A DNA stretch of 9,794 nucleotides from Alphaproteobacteria bacterium (GTDB lineage: Bacteria > Pseudomonadota > Alphaproteobacteria > Micropepsales > Micropepsaceae). A program made the translations under genes and the position numbers. Below the pieces are notes generated by a model. The model had not been told where the DNA came from. It searched no databases and saw nothing but the letters and a program-made list of their open reading frames with translations. The stretch covers positions 1 to 9,794 of the forward strand of contig JAFKFF010000274.1 of the NCBI GenBank assembly GCA_017307315.1. The letters run 5' to 3'. Numbering within the stretch: the stretch's first letter is position 1; the number at the start of each line of letters is the position of its first letter. Shown piece by piece: positions 1 through 6,560 of this stretch.

Positions 1-2
1 CA

Positions 3-275
3 TATCATATCGACGCCTTCAACCCGGCAAGCCGCTATTACAAGGCGCTGCACATCTCCTATCCCAACGGTGAGGACCTGGCCTTGGCCCGCACCGCCGG
101 GAAGCCTCCCGGCGGCAATATCGAGATCCACGGCATGCCGCCGGGCTTCGAGGATTACGACCCGGCCCGCTTCACCCGCGACTGGACCGACGGCTGCATC
201 GGCATCAGCAACCGCGCGGTGGACCTGTTGTGGAAGAGCGTCGGCCTGGACACGCCGGTGACGATCCGGGCCTGA
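3..275 (+). CDS. L,D-transpeptidase (YkuD domain), C-terminal part, cut by the left edge
   Basis: The reading frame is open from the left edge to a TGA at 273-275 and gives about 90 residues of the end of a YkuD/ErfK-type catalytic domain. Visible landmarks are an early His in IEIHGMPPG and the catalytic cysteine in DWTDGCIGISN, followed by a closing stretch ending TPVTIRA. The HG...(S/T/D)GC arrangement is the family signature. L,D-transpeptidases act in the periplasm: they attack the L,D-peptide bond of a tetrapeptide stem and make 3-3 peptidoglycan cross-links or attach proteins to the wall. The N-terminus, signal peptide and any binding domain lie outside the window, so the subfamily cannot be told. 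The next gene faces it. The hairpin just after its stop has its T-run on the other strand, but could still act in both directions. Confidence 0.85.
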   Translation, partial: YHIDAFNPASRYYKALHISYPNGEDLALARTAGKPPGGNIEIHGMPPGFEDYDPARFTRDWTDGCIGISNRAVDLLWKSVGLDTPVTIRA

Positions 276-287
276 GCGCGGCCCGCG

Positions 288-320
288 AAAAAGGGCCCCG
301 GCGCTTTCGCGCCGGAGCCC
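288..320 (-). terminator. Rho-independent terminator of the PEP-CTERM gene
   Basis: Arms 293-304 and 309-320 pair over 12 positions with one mismatch around a 4-nt loop. Read on the minus strand, the hairpin is followed at once by five T (288-292). It starts 20 nt after the stop of the minus-strand gene ending at 341. The hairpin is symmetric, so it may also stop transcription coming from the L,D-transpeptidase gene, although the T-run favours the minus direction. Confidence 0.85.
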
Positions 321-340
321 TCCGGGGAGATCAAGCAAGA

Positions 341-964
341 TCAGGCGAGAGTCAAAGCGGGCGAGGATTTGCGCCGCCGCAGCAGCAAGCCCAAGCCGAG
401 GAAGCCGGTCAGCAGCATCGCCCAGGTCGAAGGCTCGGGCACCGCCGATGCCAGCGACGCATCGGGCACCTGCACATTGCCGGCGATGGCGATCGCATCG
501 CCTTGATTGGCGCCGTTGTTCTGAACCGCCCGCGTGCTGAAGGAGCCGTTCACGCTGGTGCCGATGGTGGAAAGCGCCGAGAGGGTCGTGAAAGTGAGGT
601 CGGGCGGGAAGGGGCCCCCCGAGGTGCGCAAATCCGCCCCCGTATAGGTGAAGACCAGATCGGGTATGGCGGCATCGTCGGTGACGCCGGACGACAGGAT
701 CAGGCCCGCCGGCAAGGTGTTGGAAATCGAGGCGGTGACGTTGGGCAGCGTGGTGGAAACGCTGCCATCGACATAGCCGGCGAAGTCCACGATCACCAAC
801 TGGTCGCCTGTCGCCACGCCCAGCTCGGGCGTGATGCTGCCGCTATAATCGTAGCGGAACTCCGACCCGACCGGCGTGACACTGTCCAACGACAGGAGGA
901 TTGCGGCATGCGCCGAGGTCGATAAGGCGAGCGCCGCTGCCGCTCCGAGCAAAAGCGATTTCAT
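341..964 (-). CDS. Small exported PEP-CTERM (PEPxxWA type) protein
   Basis: The product has 207 residues. A Sec signal peptide covers about 1-20, with a likely cut after AHA. A low-complexity central part rich in Ser, Thr, Gly and Asp looks like an extracellular beta-rich domain, and I recognise no enzyme motif in it. The C-terminus is a classic sorting tripartite: VPEPSTWAM at 175-183, a Leu/Gly-rich membrane helix to about 195, then RRRK at 196-199. Family knowledge: PEP-CTERM proteins are cut and moved to the cell surface by an exosortase, often in bacteria that make exopolysaccharide. No exosortase gene lies in this window. The start at 964 has AAGGAA about 8 nt upstream on the minus strand. 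The tail after the arginines (SSPALTLA) is slightly longer than usual. The function of the mature domain is unknown. Confidence 0.88.
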   Translation of the reverse strand: MKSLLLGAAAALALSTSAHAAILLSLDSVTPVGSEFRYDYSGSITPELGVATGDQLVIVDFAGYVDGSVSTTLPNVTASISNTLPAGLILSSGVTDDAAIPDLVFTYTGADLRTSGGPFPPDLTFTTLSALSTIGTSVNGSFSTRAVQNNGANQGDAIAIAGNVQVPDASLASAVPEPSTWAMLLTGFLGLGLLLRRRKSSPALTLA

Positions 965-1179
965 GCGGAGTTCCTTTCTGTTGCCGGTTGAAGAGCCAGC
1001 GAGAGAACCGGACGAAAGGAATTCCGTTCCGGTTCCCCGCGATTACATCGCGCTCATGTTTTTCTTTTTGTGGATAAGGCGTGTTTCTGTTTCATGCCGG
1101 CACAGGTGCGGGTGCCCTCATGCCGAAACGCAACAGAAAACCGGACGCCCGCGCGTGGCCCTTCCATTGGGCCCTTCCA
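965..1179. other. Dyad-rich intergenic region between receptor stop and PEP-CTERM start
   Basis: This 215-bp gap holds no gene I can support but is full of symmetric sequence. CCGGTT occurs at 984-989 and 1029-1034 and inverted (AACCGG) at 1006-1011. GAACCGGA at 1005-1012 pairs with 1028-1035. CGCGAT at 1038-1043 pairs with 1047-1052 around a 3-nt loop. A perfect DnaA-type 9-mer (TTATCCACA, minus strand) lies at 1069-1077. TTTCTGTT at 1084-1091 pairs with 1132-1139 and encloses a weaker stem, 1094-1103 with 1112-1121. The 11-mer GGCCCTTCCAT is repeated at 1157-1167 and 1170-1180, the second copy running into the receptor stop codon. Neither strand shows a textbook terminator for the receptor gene. 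The promoter of the PEP-CTERM gene must lie here, but no -35/-10 pair is convincing. Confidence 0.6.
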
Positions 1180-3312
1180 TCAGAACGAATGCGACAGCGA
1201 CACCCGCCAGCTGCGCGGCGCGCCGGGCGTGACGCGGTCCAGGCAGCAGGCATCGGGGTAATAGCGCTTGTCGAAGACGTTGTTCAGGCTGGCGCGCAAG
1301 GTCCATTCGCGGAAGCGGTAGGAAAGGCCCGCATCCACGATGGCGTAGGCGGGCAGGCGGAAGAAGGATGCCGCGTCGCCGATGCCGTCGCCGTCCACGT
1401 CTTCGGGATAGGTGGTGGCGTTCTTGCTGTCGTTATATTGCAGGTTGGCGTTGGCGCCCAATCCCGCCAGCGGCCCGTCCGGCACCACATATTCGGCGAA
1501 GACGTTGACGCTGTTGCGCGGTACGTTGGGCAACTCCGCCCCCACGGCGAAGAGATTGTCGCGCGTGACATGGGCGTCGAGGTTGGCGTAGGCGAGCGAC
1601 AGCGTCCATGCCGGCGCGGGCTTCCAGCTGGCTTCCACCTCCACGCCCTTGCTTTCCTGCTCGCCGGTCACGACCGAGAACATGGGGTCGACCGGATCGC
1701 TGGTGGCCACGTTCCGGCGCACCAGGTCGAAAACCGAGACCATGCCGGTGAGGCTGTTGTCGAACAGGGCGAATTTCACCCCGCCTTCGATGTTGCGACC
1801 GGTTTCCGGCGGCAGGGGATCGCCGGAGCGGGTGAGATAGCCGGTCTGGGGCACGAAGGAGCGCGACCAGCTGGCGTAGAGCGCGGCGCCCGGAAGGACG
1901 GTGTAGGTGGCGCCGATGCGGGGGCTGAATTTCTCGTCGCGCTGTCCGCTGGCGCTGGCCCAGTCATAGCGCCCGCCTGCCGTGACGGTGAGCCGCTCGC
2001 CGATATTGAGATGATCCTGCAGATAAAGGCCGGTCTGGCGCGACTTGCCGCTGTCGGCATAGGCGGAGAGCGGGTCGTGGATCAGGACCTCGTCATAGTC
2101 GGGATGCAGGAAGTCCAGCGGATTGGCGGCGGGATCGAAATTGCCGCCCTGGTCTTCGTGGCGTTCCTGGTTCTGGCGGTAATCGACGCCGGCGAGGATC
2201 GAATGGCGCGCCCCGAAGGTATCGAGATGGACGGCGAAGCGGCTGTCGACCGCGAAATCCTCGTCATGCTGGAAGAAGGGGCCATAGACATAGCGGCCTT
2301 CGATGTGGCCCTGCTCGACGCCGTTCACCAGAGCGTGATCCAGAAAGCCGGCGGCGAAGATCCAGTTGTTCCAGTAGGTCTCGCGATGGGCATAGCGAAG
2401 CGTCTGGCTGAAATCGAACATCGCGTTGAATTTGTGGTTGAAGACATAGCCGATCTGGCTCTGGTCCTGTGTCTCGATGGCGCGCTGGCTGCCGCCCGAA
2501 TTGATCGAGAAGTCGATCGGCAAGGTGCCGTTGGCGTTGGGCAGGACCGTGCCGTAGGCGGTGACCGGCGACCAGGGACGGTCGTTGTCGCGCTGGTAGC
2601 GGCCCAGCACGGTCAGCGAGGTCTGCGGCGCGATCGCCCAAGTGATGGCGGGGGCGATGAAGAGCCGGCTCTTGTGCGAGAATTCCACGAAGTCGCCGCT
2701 ATCGCGATAGAGCAGATTGAGCCGGGCGGTGAATTGCCCGTCACCGGTCAGGGGCGTGTTGGCGTCGATGGCCGCTTCGAACAAGCCATAGGCGCCGGTC
2801 GCCAGGCTGGTGTCGATCGCCGTGGCGTTGAAAGGCCGCTTGCTCACCAGATTGACGATGCCGCCCAGCGGCGCGGAGCCGTAGAGCATGGAGGCGGGGC
2901 CCTTGAGCACTTCCACCTGTTCCAGGCCGGCGAGTTCGTTGTTGGTGCCCGCGACATTGGCGCTGACCAGGCCGTCGAGATAGATGCTGCCATAGGCCGC
3001 GTCGAAGCCGCGGATCTGATAGGAATCGTAAAAGCCGTAGGTGCTGGAGCGGGTGACGCCCGCCACCCCGCGCAGCGCGTCGGCCAGTTGCGTGATGCCC
3101 TGATCCTTGATCGCGGCCGCGCTCACCACCGAAATCGCCTGCGCATTTTCGATCAGCGGCGTGTCGGTCTTGGCGGCCTCGGCTTTCGCATGCTCGCCGG
3201 TCACGATCACCGTTTCCAGCGGCGCGGCGGCATCGTCGGCCCGGGCGGGGAGCGCCCCGGCCAGAATGGGGGCGGCCGCCGGGATCAGCAGCAGGCATAG
3301 AGTCTTACGCAT
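1180..3312 (-). CDS. TonB-dependent siderophore receptor, outer membrane
   Basis: The product has 710 residues, normal for the siderophore receptor family. A signal peptide covers about 1-25 (cut near ARA/DD). A TonB box, ETVIVTG, lies at about 33-39. The plug domain spans roughly 50-160, with QIRGF at 99-103, YLDG at 111-114, VEVLKGPASMLYGSAPLGG at 133-151 and VNLVSKRPF at its end. The rest is a 22-strand-type beta-barrel with regular alternating strands, ending RVSLSHSF. A final aromatic residue is typical of barrels inserted by the BAM complex. The role is TonB-driven import of a ferric siderophore; the ligand cannot be read from sequence. The start at 3312 has GAGGAA just upstream. The gene diverges from the PepSY gene across the Fur-like palindrome at 3351-3381, so iron repression is expected. 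A Cys pair (DACC) near the C-terminus is a small oddity. Confidence 0.95.
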   Translation of the reverse strand: MRKTLCLLLIPAAAPILAGALPARADDAAAPLETVIVTGEHAKAEAAKTDTPLIENAQAISVVSAAAIKDQGITQLADALRGVAGVTRSSTYGFYDSYQIRGFDAAYGSIYLDGLVSANVAGTNNELAGLEQVEVLKGPASMLYGSAPLGGIVNLVSKRPFNATAIDTSLATGAYGLFEAAIDANTPLTGDGQFTARLNLLYRDSGDFVEFSHKSRLFIAPAITWAIAPQTSLTVLGRYQRDNDRPWSPVTAYGTVLPNANGTLPIDFSINSGGSQRAIETQDQSQIGYVFNHKFNAMFDFSQTLRYAHRETYWNNWIFAAGFLDHALVNGVEQGHIEGRYVYGPFFQHDEDFAVDSRFAVHLDTFGARHSILAGVDYRQNQERHEDQGGNFDPAANPLDFLHPDYDEVLIHDPLSAYADSGKSRQTGLYLQDHLNIGERLTVTAGGRYDWASASGQRDEKFSPRIGATYTVLPGAALYASWSRSFVPQTGYLTRSGDPLPPETGRNIEGGVKFALFDNSLTGMVSVFDLVRRNVATSDPVDPMFSVVTGEQESKGVEVEASWKPAPAWTLSLAYANLDAHVTRDNLFAVGAELPNVPRNSVNVFAEYVVPDGPLAGLGANANLQYNDSKNATTYPEDVDGDGIGDAASFFRLPAYAIVDAGLSYRFREWTLRASLNNVFDKRYYPDACCLDRVTPGAPRSWRVSLSHSF

Positions 3313-3350
3313 GAATTCCTCGAAATCGTCAGGTTTCTCTCACGGGATGT

Positions 3351-3381
3351 CTTGCTAATGAGAGTCATTCGCATTAGCAAG
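3351..3381. promoter_or_regulatory. Fur-type operator and shared divergent promoter palindrome
   Basis: CTTGCTAATG at 3351-3360 is the exact reverse complement of 3372-3381, with an 11-nt spacer. The inner 19 bases (3357-3375) match the classical Fur box variant AATGAGAATCATTCTCATT at 17 of 19 positions. The palindrome sits midway between the receptor start (3312) and the PepSY gene. Because of the symmetry, each strand carries TTGCTA, 17 nt, then TAGCAA, which has the geometry of a -35/-10 pair facing each gene. The -10 match is weak, so that part is inference. A GANTC site (3362-3366) lies at the centre. Expected effect: Fur with iron bound represses both directions. Confidence 0.8.
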
Positions 3382-3437
3382 AGGGAAGAGATTTGGACGG
3401 GGACGTGGGTTTTGCCAATTTCGGATCGAGAAGCGGG

Positions 3438-4640
3438 ATGACGGCGCGCGCGGTTCTGGTCCGCCTGCATCGCTATGCCGGCCTGACGATTGCCCTGTTC
3501 CTGATCTTCGCGGGACTGACGGGAAGCGTGATCGCGTTCAACGAGGAGTTGGACGCCTGGCTCAATCCCTCGCTGTTCCGCGCCCAGGATTCAGGGCCGG
3601 CGCTTTCCCCGGACCGGCTGGTCGCGCGCGTCGAGGCGCAACTGCCGCAAGCCAAGGTCGCGTTCTTTTCCCTGGAAGACGAGCCGGGCCGGGCGCGGCA
3701 ACTGCGGGTGGAAGGAAAGAACGGCGCCATTCTGCCGTACGACGAAGTCTTCGCCGACCCGGCGAGCGGGCGCATCCTGGGCAAGCGGTTGTGGGGGGCG
3801 TGCTGCTTCGCGCCCGAGCAGCTGATGCCGTTCCTCTATATCGCCCATTACAGCCTGAAGATTCCCGGCACCTGGGGCGTGGTGCTGATGGGCGGCATCG
3901 CGCTGCTCTGGACCCTGGATTGCTTTGTCGGTTTTCTTCTCACCTTGCCGCGCGGGCGGCCTTTTCCCGAGAAATGGGCCAGTGCCTGGAAGATCAAGCG
4001 CCCCGCGGGCGGCTACCGTCTTCATCTCGACCTGCACCGGGCGGGCGGATTGTGGTTCTGGCTGGTGCTTTTTGTCGTCGCGTCCAGCGGCGTGGCGCTG
4101 AACCTGCGCGAACAGATTTTCCGCCCGCTGGTCGGAATGGTTTCGACGCTCAGCCCTTCAATCTTCGACGAGGGATCCAAGCGGCTGACCGCGACACCCA
4201 TGCCCGCGCGGCTGACCTATGCCGACGCCATCGCGCAGGCGCGGAAAGAAGCCGATACCGACATCACGCCGGTCTCGATCTTTCACGAGCCGGAATATGG
4301 CGTTTACGGCGTCGGCTTCACCCGCGCGGGCCAAAGCGCCGAGACGGGGTTGGGCGCGTCCTATTTCTATATCGACGACCGCAACGGCAAGCTGGTCGAA
4401 AAGGACGTGATGGGCGCGGGCACGGCGGGCGATGTCTATATGCAGGCGCAATATCCGCTGCACAGCGGGCGCATTCTGGGTTTGCCGGGCCGCATCCTGA
4501 TTTCGGTCAGCGGCTTGCTGGTGGCAATGCTGTCGGTCACCGGCATCGTCATCTGGCTGCGCAAGCGCCAGAAGCCGGCGCGCGCCGCCGTCCGCCTTCC
4601 TGTTCCCGCCCCCAAGGAGATGGCTTATGAGCGACATTGA
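3438..4640 (+). CDS. PepSY membrane protein, FoxB-like siderophore-iron reductase candidate
   Basis: With the ATG at 3438 the product has 400 residues. Membrane helices lie at about 14-35, 146-170, 205-222 and 353-374. Periplasmic loops 36-145 and 223-352 carry the PepSY folds. His residues at or near helix ends (H11 in RLHRYAG, H137 in IAHYSL, H200 in LDLHRAGG, H342 in YPLHSG) are candidate haem ligands. Family knowledge: Pseudomonas FoxB is a di-haem PepSY inner-membrane protein that reduces ferric siderophores. The divergent siderophore receptor and shared Fur-type operator fit that role here. The start is uncertain. An in-frame TTG at 3393 has a good GAGGGA ribosome site, but if transcription starts just after the palindrome that site would be hardly transcribed. 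Homologues usually have about 8-15 residues before the RLHRY motif, so I prefer 3438. The last 14 nt overlap the next gene. Confidence 0.9.
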   Translation: MTARAVLVRLHRYAGLTIALFLIFAGLTGSVIAFNEELDAWLNPSLFRAQDSGPALSPDRLVARVEAQLPQAKVAFFSLEDEPGRARQLRVEGKNGAILPYDEVFADPASGRILGKRLWGACCFAPEQLMPFLYIAHYSLKIPGTWGVVLMGGIALLWTLDCFVGFLLTLPRGRPFPEKWASAWKIKRPAGGYRLHLDLHRAGGLWFWLVLFVVASSGVALNLREQIFRPLVGMVSTLSPSIFDEGSKRLTATPMPARLTYADAIAQARKEADTDITPVSIFHEPEYGVYGVGFTRAGQSAETGLGASYFYIDDRNGKLVEKDVMGAGTAGDVYMQAQYPLHSGRILGLPGRILISVSGLLVAMLSVTGIVIWLRKRQKPARAAVRLPVPAPKEMAYERH

Positions 4641-5058
4641 AATGCTGCTGGTCGACGCCTTCCGCAAGATCGCTACGGGCAGGGGCCATTGCCCGCATCT
4701 GGCGCGCGCTTTCGGCCGGTTGGCGCGCTGCGAAGGCGCCGATCTGGTGCGGGTGACCGCGATCCTGCTCAGCGCCATCGACAATGGCTGCCGGCGCACG
4801 GTGATCATCGGCATGCCCGGCGCGGAGGAATGCACCTTGTCCGAACTGCAGATGCTGGCGATCGTGGCGGCGGCGCAGAAAAGCGATCACGCGCTGCTCG
4901 ATGCGCACCTGACCTGGATGGTGCATCCGTCTCATCGCAAGCCGGTGGCGGTGGCGGCGCGGCTGCTGAGCGGGCTTTTGCTGAAGTCGGGGCTGAAAGT
5001 CTCGGTGCCGAGCTTCGGCCTGGCCCAGCCCAGCGCCATGCTCAGCGTGGTGGCGTAA
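4627..5058 (+). CDS. Uncharacterised 143-residue protein coupled to the PepSY gene
   Basis: The ATG at 4627 has AAGGAG seven bases upstream (4614-4619) and overlaps the end of the PepSY gene by 14 nt in another frame, so the two are translationally coupled. The protein has no signal peptide and no convincing membrane helix, and looks mostly helical. It is fairly rich in possible metal ligands: H21, C22, H24, C35, C55 and C69, with GHCPHL and ARCEG early on, plus several His near HLTWMVHPSHRK. I do not recognise the family. The place in a Fur-controlled unit suggests a cytoplasmic accessory to iron release or iron sensing, but this is inference from position only. Codon use resembles the neighbours. 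The overlap, strong ribosome site and normal composition make a real gene likely. Confidence 0.82.
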   Translation: MSDIEMLLVDAFRKIATGRGHCPHLARAFGRLARCEGADLVRVTAILLSAIDNGCRRTVIIGMPGAEECTLSELQMLAIVAAAQKSDHALLDAHLTWMVHPSHRKPVAVAARLLSGLLLKSGLKVSVPSFGLAQPSAMLSVVA

Positions 5059-5062
5059 GCTC

Positions 5063-5103
5063 CCTGATTTTCTATCAGGCGTTCCCTCACGCCGATTTCA
5101 TCT
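5063..5103 (+). terminator. Weak candidate terminator after the iron operon
   Basis: Four bases after the stop at 5058, CCTGAT (5063-5068) pairs perfectly with 5074-5079. A second hairpin, GGCGT (5078-5082) with 5089-5093, shares its first bases. The T-rich stretch that follows (GATTTCATCTTTT) is interrupted, so intrinsic termination would be inefficient. The strong terminator at 5237-5262 would catch readthrough. Confidence 0.35.
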
Positions 5104-5142
5104 TTTGAGACCCCGGAATCGCTTCGTCCCGCTTGCCTGCGT

Positions 5143-5170
5143 GTATGATCTTTTAGTAGAAATATCATAC
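5143..5170. promoter_or_regulatory. 28-bp dyad, possible operator
   Basis: GTATGAT (5143-5149) is the exact reverse complement of 5164-5170. After a single mismatch the symmetry resumes with TTT (5151-5153) against AAA (5160-5162), leaving six bases in the centre. It is AT-rich inside a GC-rich region and lies between two genes, away from either start codon. It could be an operator, a promoter-associated site, or the first hairpin of a small RNA ending at 5262. No known binding consensus is recognised. Confidence 0.4.
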
Positions 5171-5236
5171 GCCTTTCCCGGCGCCGGCTTGCCCTCCAGC
5201 TGCGGCGTCTTCGGGATGGTGTGAGCGATCAACTGG

Positions 5237-5262
5237 CGGCGGCTTCAAGCCGCCGTTTTTTT
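5237..5262 (+). terminator. Strong Rho-independent terminator
   Basis: CGGCGGCTT (5237-5245) is the exact reverse complement of 5247-5255, in practice a GC-rich stem with a small TTCAA-type loop, followed by seven T (5256-5262). It is 179 nt beyond the stop of the 143-residue gene and 72 nt before the next start. It therefore ends either a long 3' tail of the iron operon or a separate short transcript. Confidence 0.9.
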
Positions 5263-5334
5263 AGGCCGGTCGCAGCTGAGGAAAAGCGCCTCGGGTCCGT
5301 CAGGGTAAGACAGATAAATATTCCGGGAGGATTC

Positions 5335-6535
5335 ATGTCTTTGTTCGTTCGTCCGCGCCGCTTGCTGGGCGCCAGTCTTTTTGCCCTGGCGGGCTTTCTG
5401 GCCGCGGCGCCTTCCGCGCAGGCCCAGAATGCCGGCGACATCATGGTGCCGAAATTCGAGGTCGATCCGTTCTGGCCCAAGCCGCTGCCCAACCATTGGC
5501 TGATGGGCAACACCATCGGGCTGGACGTGGACAAGAACGACAATGTCTGGGTCATCCATCGCCCGCAGACGCTGGAATATATGGAGACCTATCGCACCCG
5601 CGGCGAATCCGATTGCTGCACGGCGGCGCCGGACGTTCTGGCCTTCGACCAGGCGGGCAAGCAAGGACGGCAATGTCTGGCTGGGCGGCAATGGCGCCGA
5701 ACAGCCCGGCCCGCCGGCCGGCAGCATGGCGCAGTTCGAGGCCGAGCGGAATCGCGCACCCGGCGCGGGCGAGGGCGGCGAGGCCGGTCCCTATCACGAC
5801 AGCTTCATCCTCAAGATGAGCCCGGACGGCAAATATCTCGGCCAGATCGGCAAGGCCAATGCCAGCAAGGGCAGCCTGGACATCGAGAATGTGAAAGGCG
5901 TGGCGCAGATCCGTTTCCTGCCCGGCACCAACGAGCTGGTGGCGGCGGACGGTTACGGCAATCACCGCGTTTCGGTGTGGGATGCCACCACCTTGAAGAA
6001 CAAGCGCATCTGGGGCGCCTATGGCACCAAGCAGCCCAGCGACGAAACCATCGCGCCCTACAATCCGGAAGCAAAGCAGTTCCAGAATCCGGTCCATTGC
6101 GCCGAGCCGACCAATGACGGGCTGCTCTATGTCTGCGACCGCATGAACAACCGGGTGCAGATCTTCAAGTTCGACGGCACCTTCGTGCGCCAGTTCGTGA
6201 TCCAGCCCAATTCCAAGGGTGACGGCACGCCCTGGGGCATCGCTTTCTCCAAGGACCCCGAGCAGAAATTCATGTTCGTCATCGACGTGACCAACGAGAA
6301 GATCCATGTCTATGACCGGCAGAGCGAGAAGGAATTGTATACCTTCGGCGGCGGCGGGCGCATCGCGGGGCAATTCTATGCCGTGCACAATGTCGCCACT
6401 GACTCCAAGGGCAATCTCTACACCACCGAGACCTATCGCGGTCAGCGGGTGCAGAAATTCGTCTATAAGGGCCTGGTGCCGCTGTCGCAGCTGATCAAGG
6501 AAGGCGCCGTGGGCAACAGCCTGATCAACCCCTAA
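5335..6535 (+). pseudogene. Exported NHL-repeat beta-propeller protein, frameshifted with internal loss
   Basis: The ATG at 5335 follows GGGAGG with 4-nt spacing. The first 109 residues are in frame 1: a signal peptide to about 30 (AQA/QN), FEVDPFWPKPLPNHW, NVWVIHRPQTL and a CCTAAPDVLAFDQAGK segment. From about 5662 the family sequence continues in frame 2 as KDGNVWLGGNG and runs 290 codons to the TAA at 6533-6535, through repeats such as ADGYGNHRVSVWD, NPVHCAEP, YVCDRMNNRVQIF and ATDSKGNLYTTETYRGQRVQKF. In family members I expect a WGG...EHGI-like stretch of roughly 30 residues between DxxGK and the GNVWxGGNG motif. It is absent, so a deletion that is not a multiple of three is more likely than a one-base error. 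Frame 1 runs on as nonsense to 6117. The product would have been a secreted six-bladed propeller of unknown substrate. An assembly error remains possible. Confidence 0.8.
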
Positions 6536-6560
6536 AAGGTCGATCCCGTTCGAGGGGGGA

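Noticed and set aside
480..503. Near-palindrome around GGCGATGGCGATCGCATCGCC-like bases
   Set aside because: It lies inside the PEP-CTERM coding region and is explained by an Ala/Ile repeat (AIAIAGN) in the protein.
70..925. Plus-strand frames at 70-261 and 230-925
   Set aside because: They overlap the L,D-transpeptidase end and the PEP-CTERM gene in wrong frames and have shadow-like composition.
1081..3300. A 739-codon open frame on the plus strand, antisense to the siderophore receptor
   Set aside because: It mirrors the receptor gene in GC-rich DNA with strong third-position bias. The product is Gly/Ala/Arg/Asp-rich with no motif, while the minus-strand frame has signal peptide, plug and barrel features.
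5221..5334. GTG at 5221 as start of the propeller gene
   Set aside because: It would place the terminator 5237-5262 inside the coding region and put the signal peptide far from the N-terminus. The ATG at 5335 has a good ribosome site.
5543..5662. Frame-2 extension upstream of the propeller gene's second fragment as a separate gene
   Set aside because: The upstream part of that frame is Arg/Ala-rich nonsense, while frame 1 carries the family sequence there. The two fragments are one broken gene.
5659..5665. Programmed +1 frameshift in the propeller gene
   Set aside because: No slippery codon or stop context typical of +1 sites is seen, and a piece of the propeller blade seems missing, which frameshifting would not explain.
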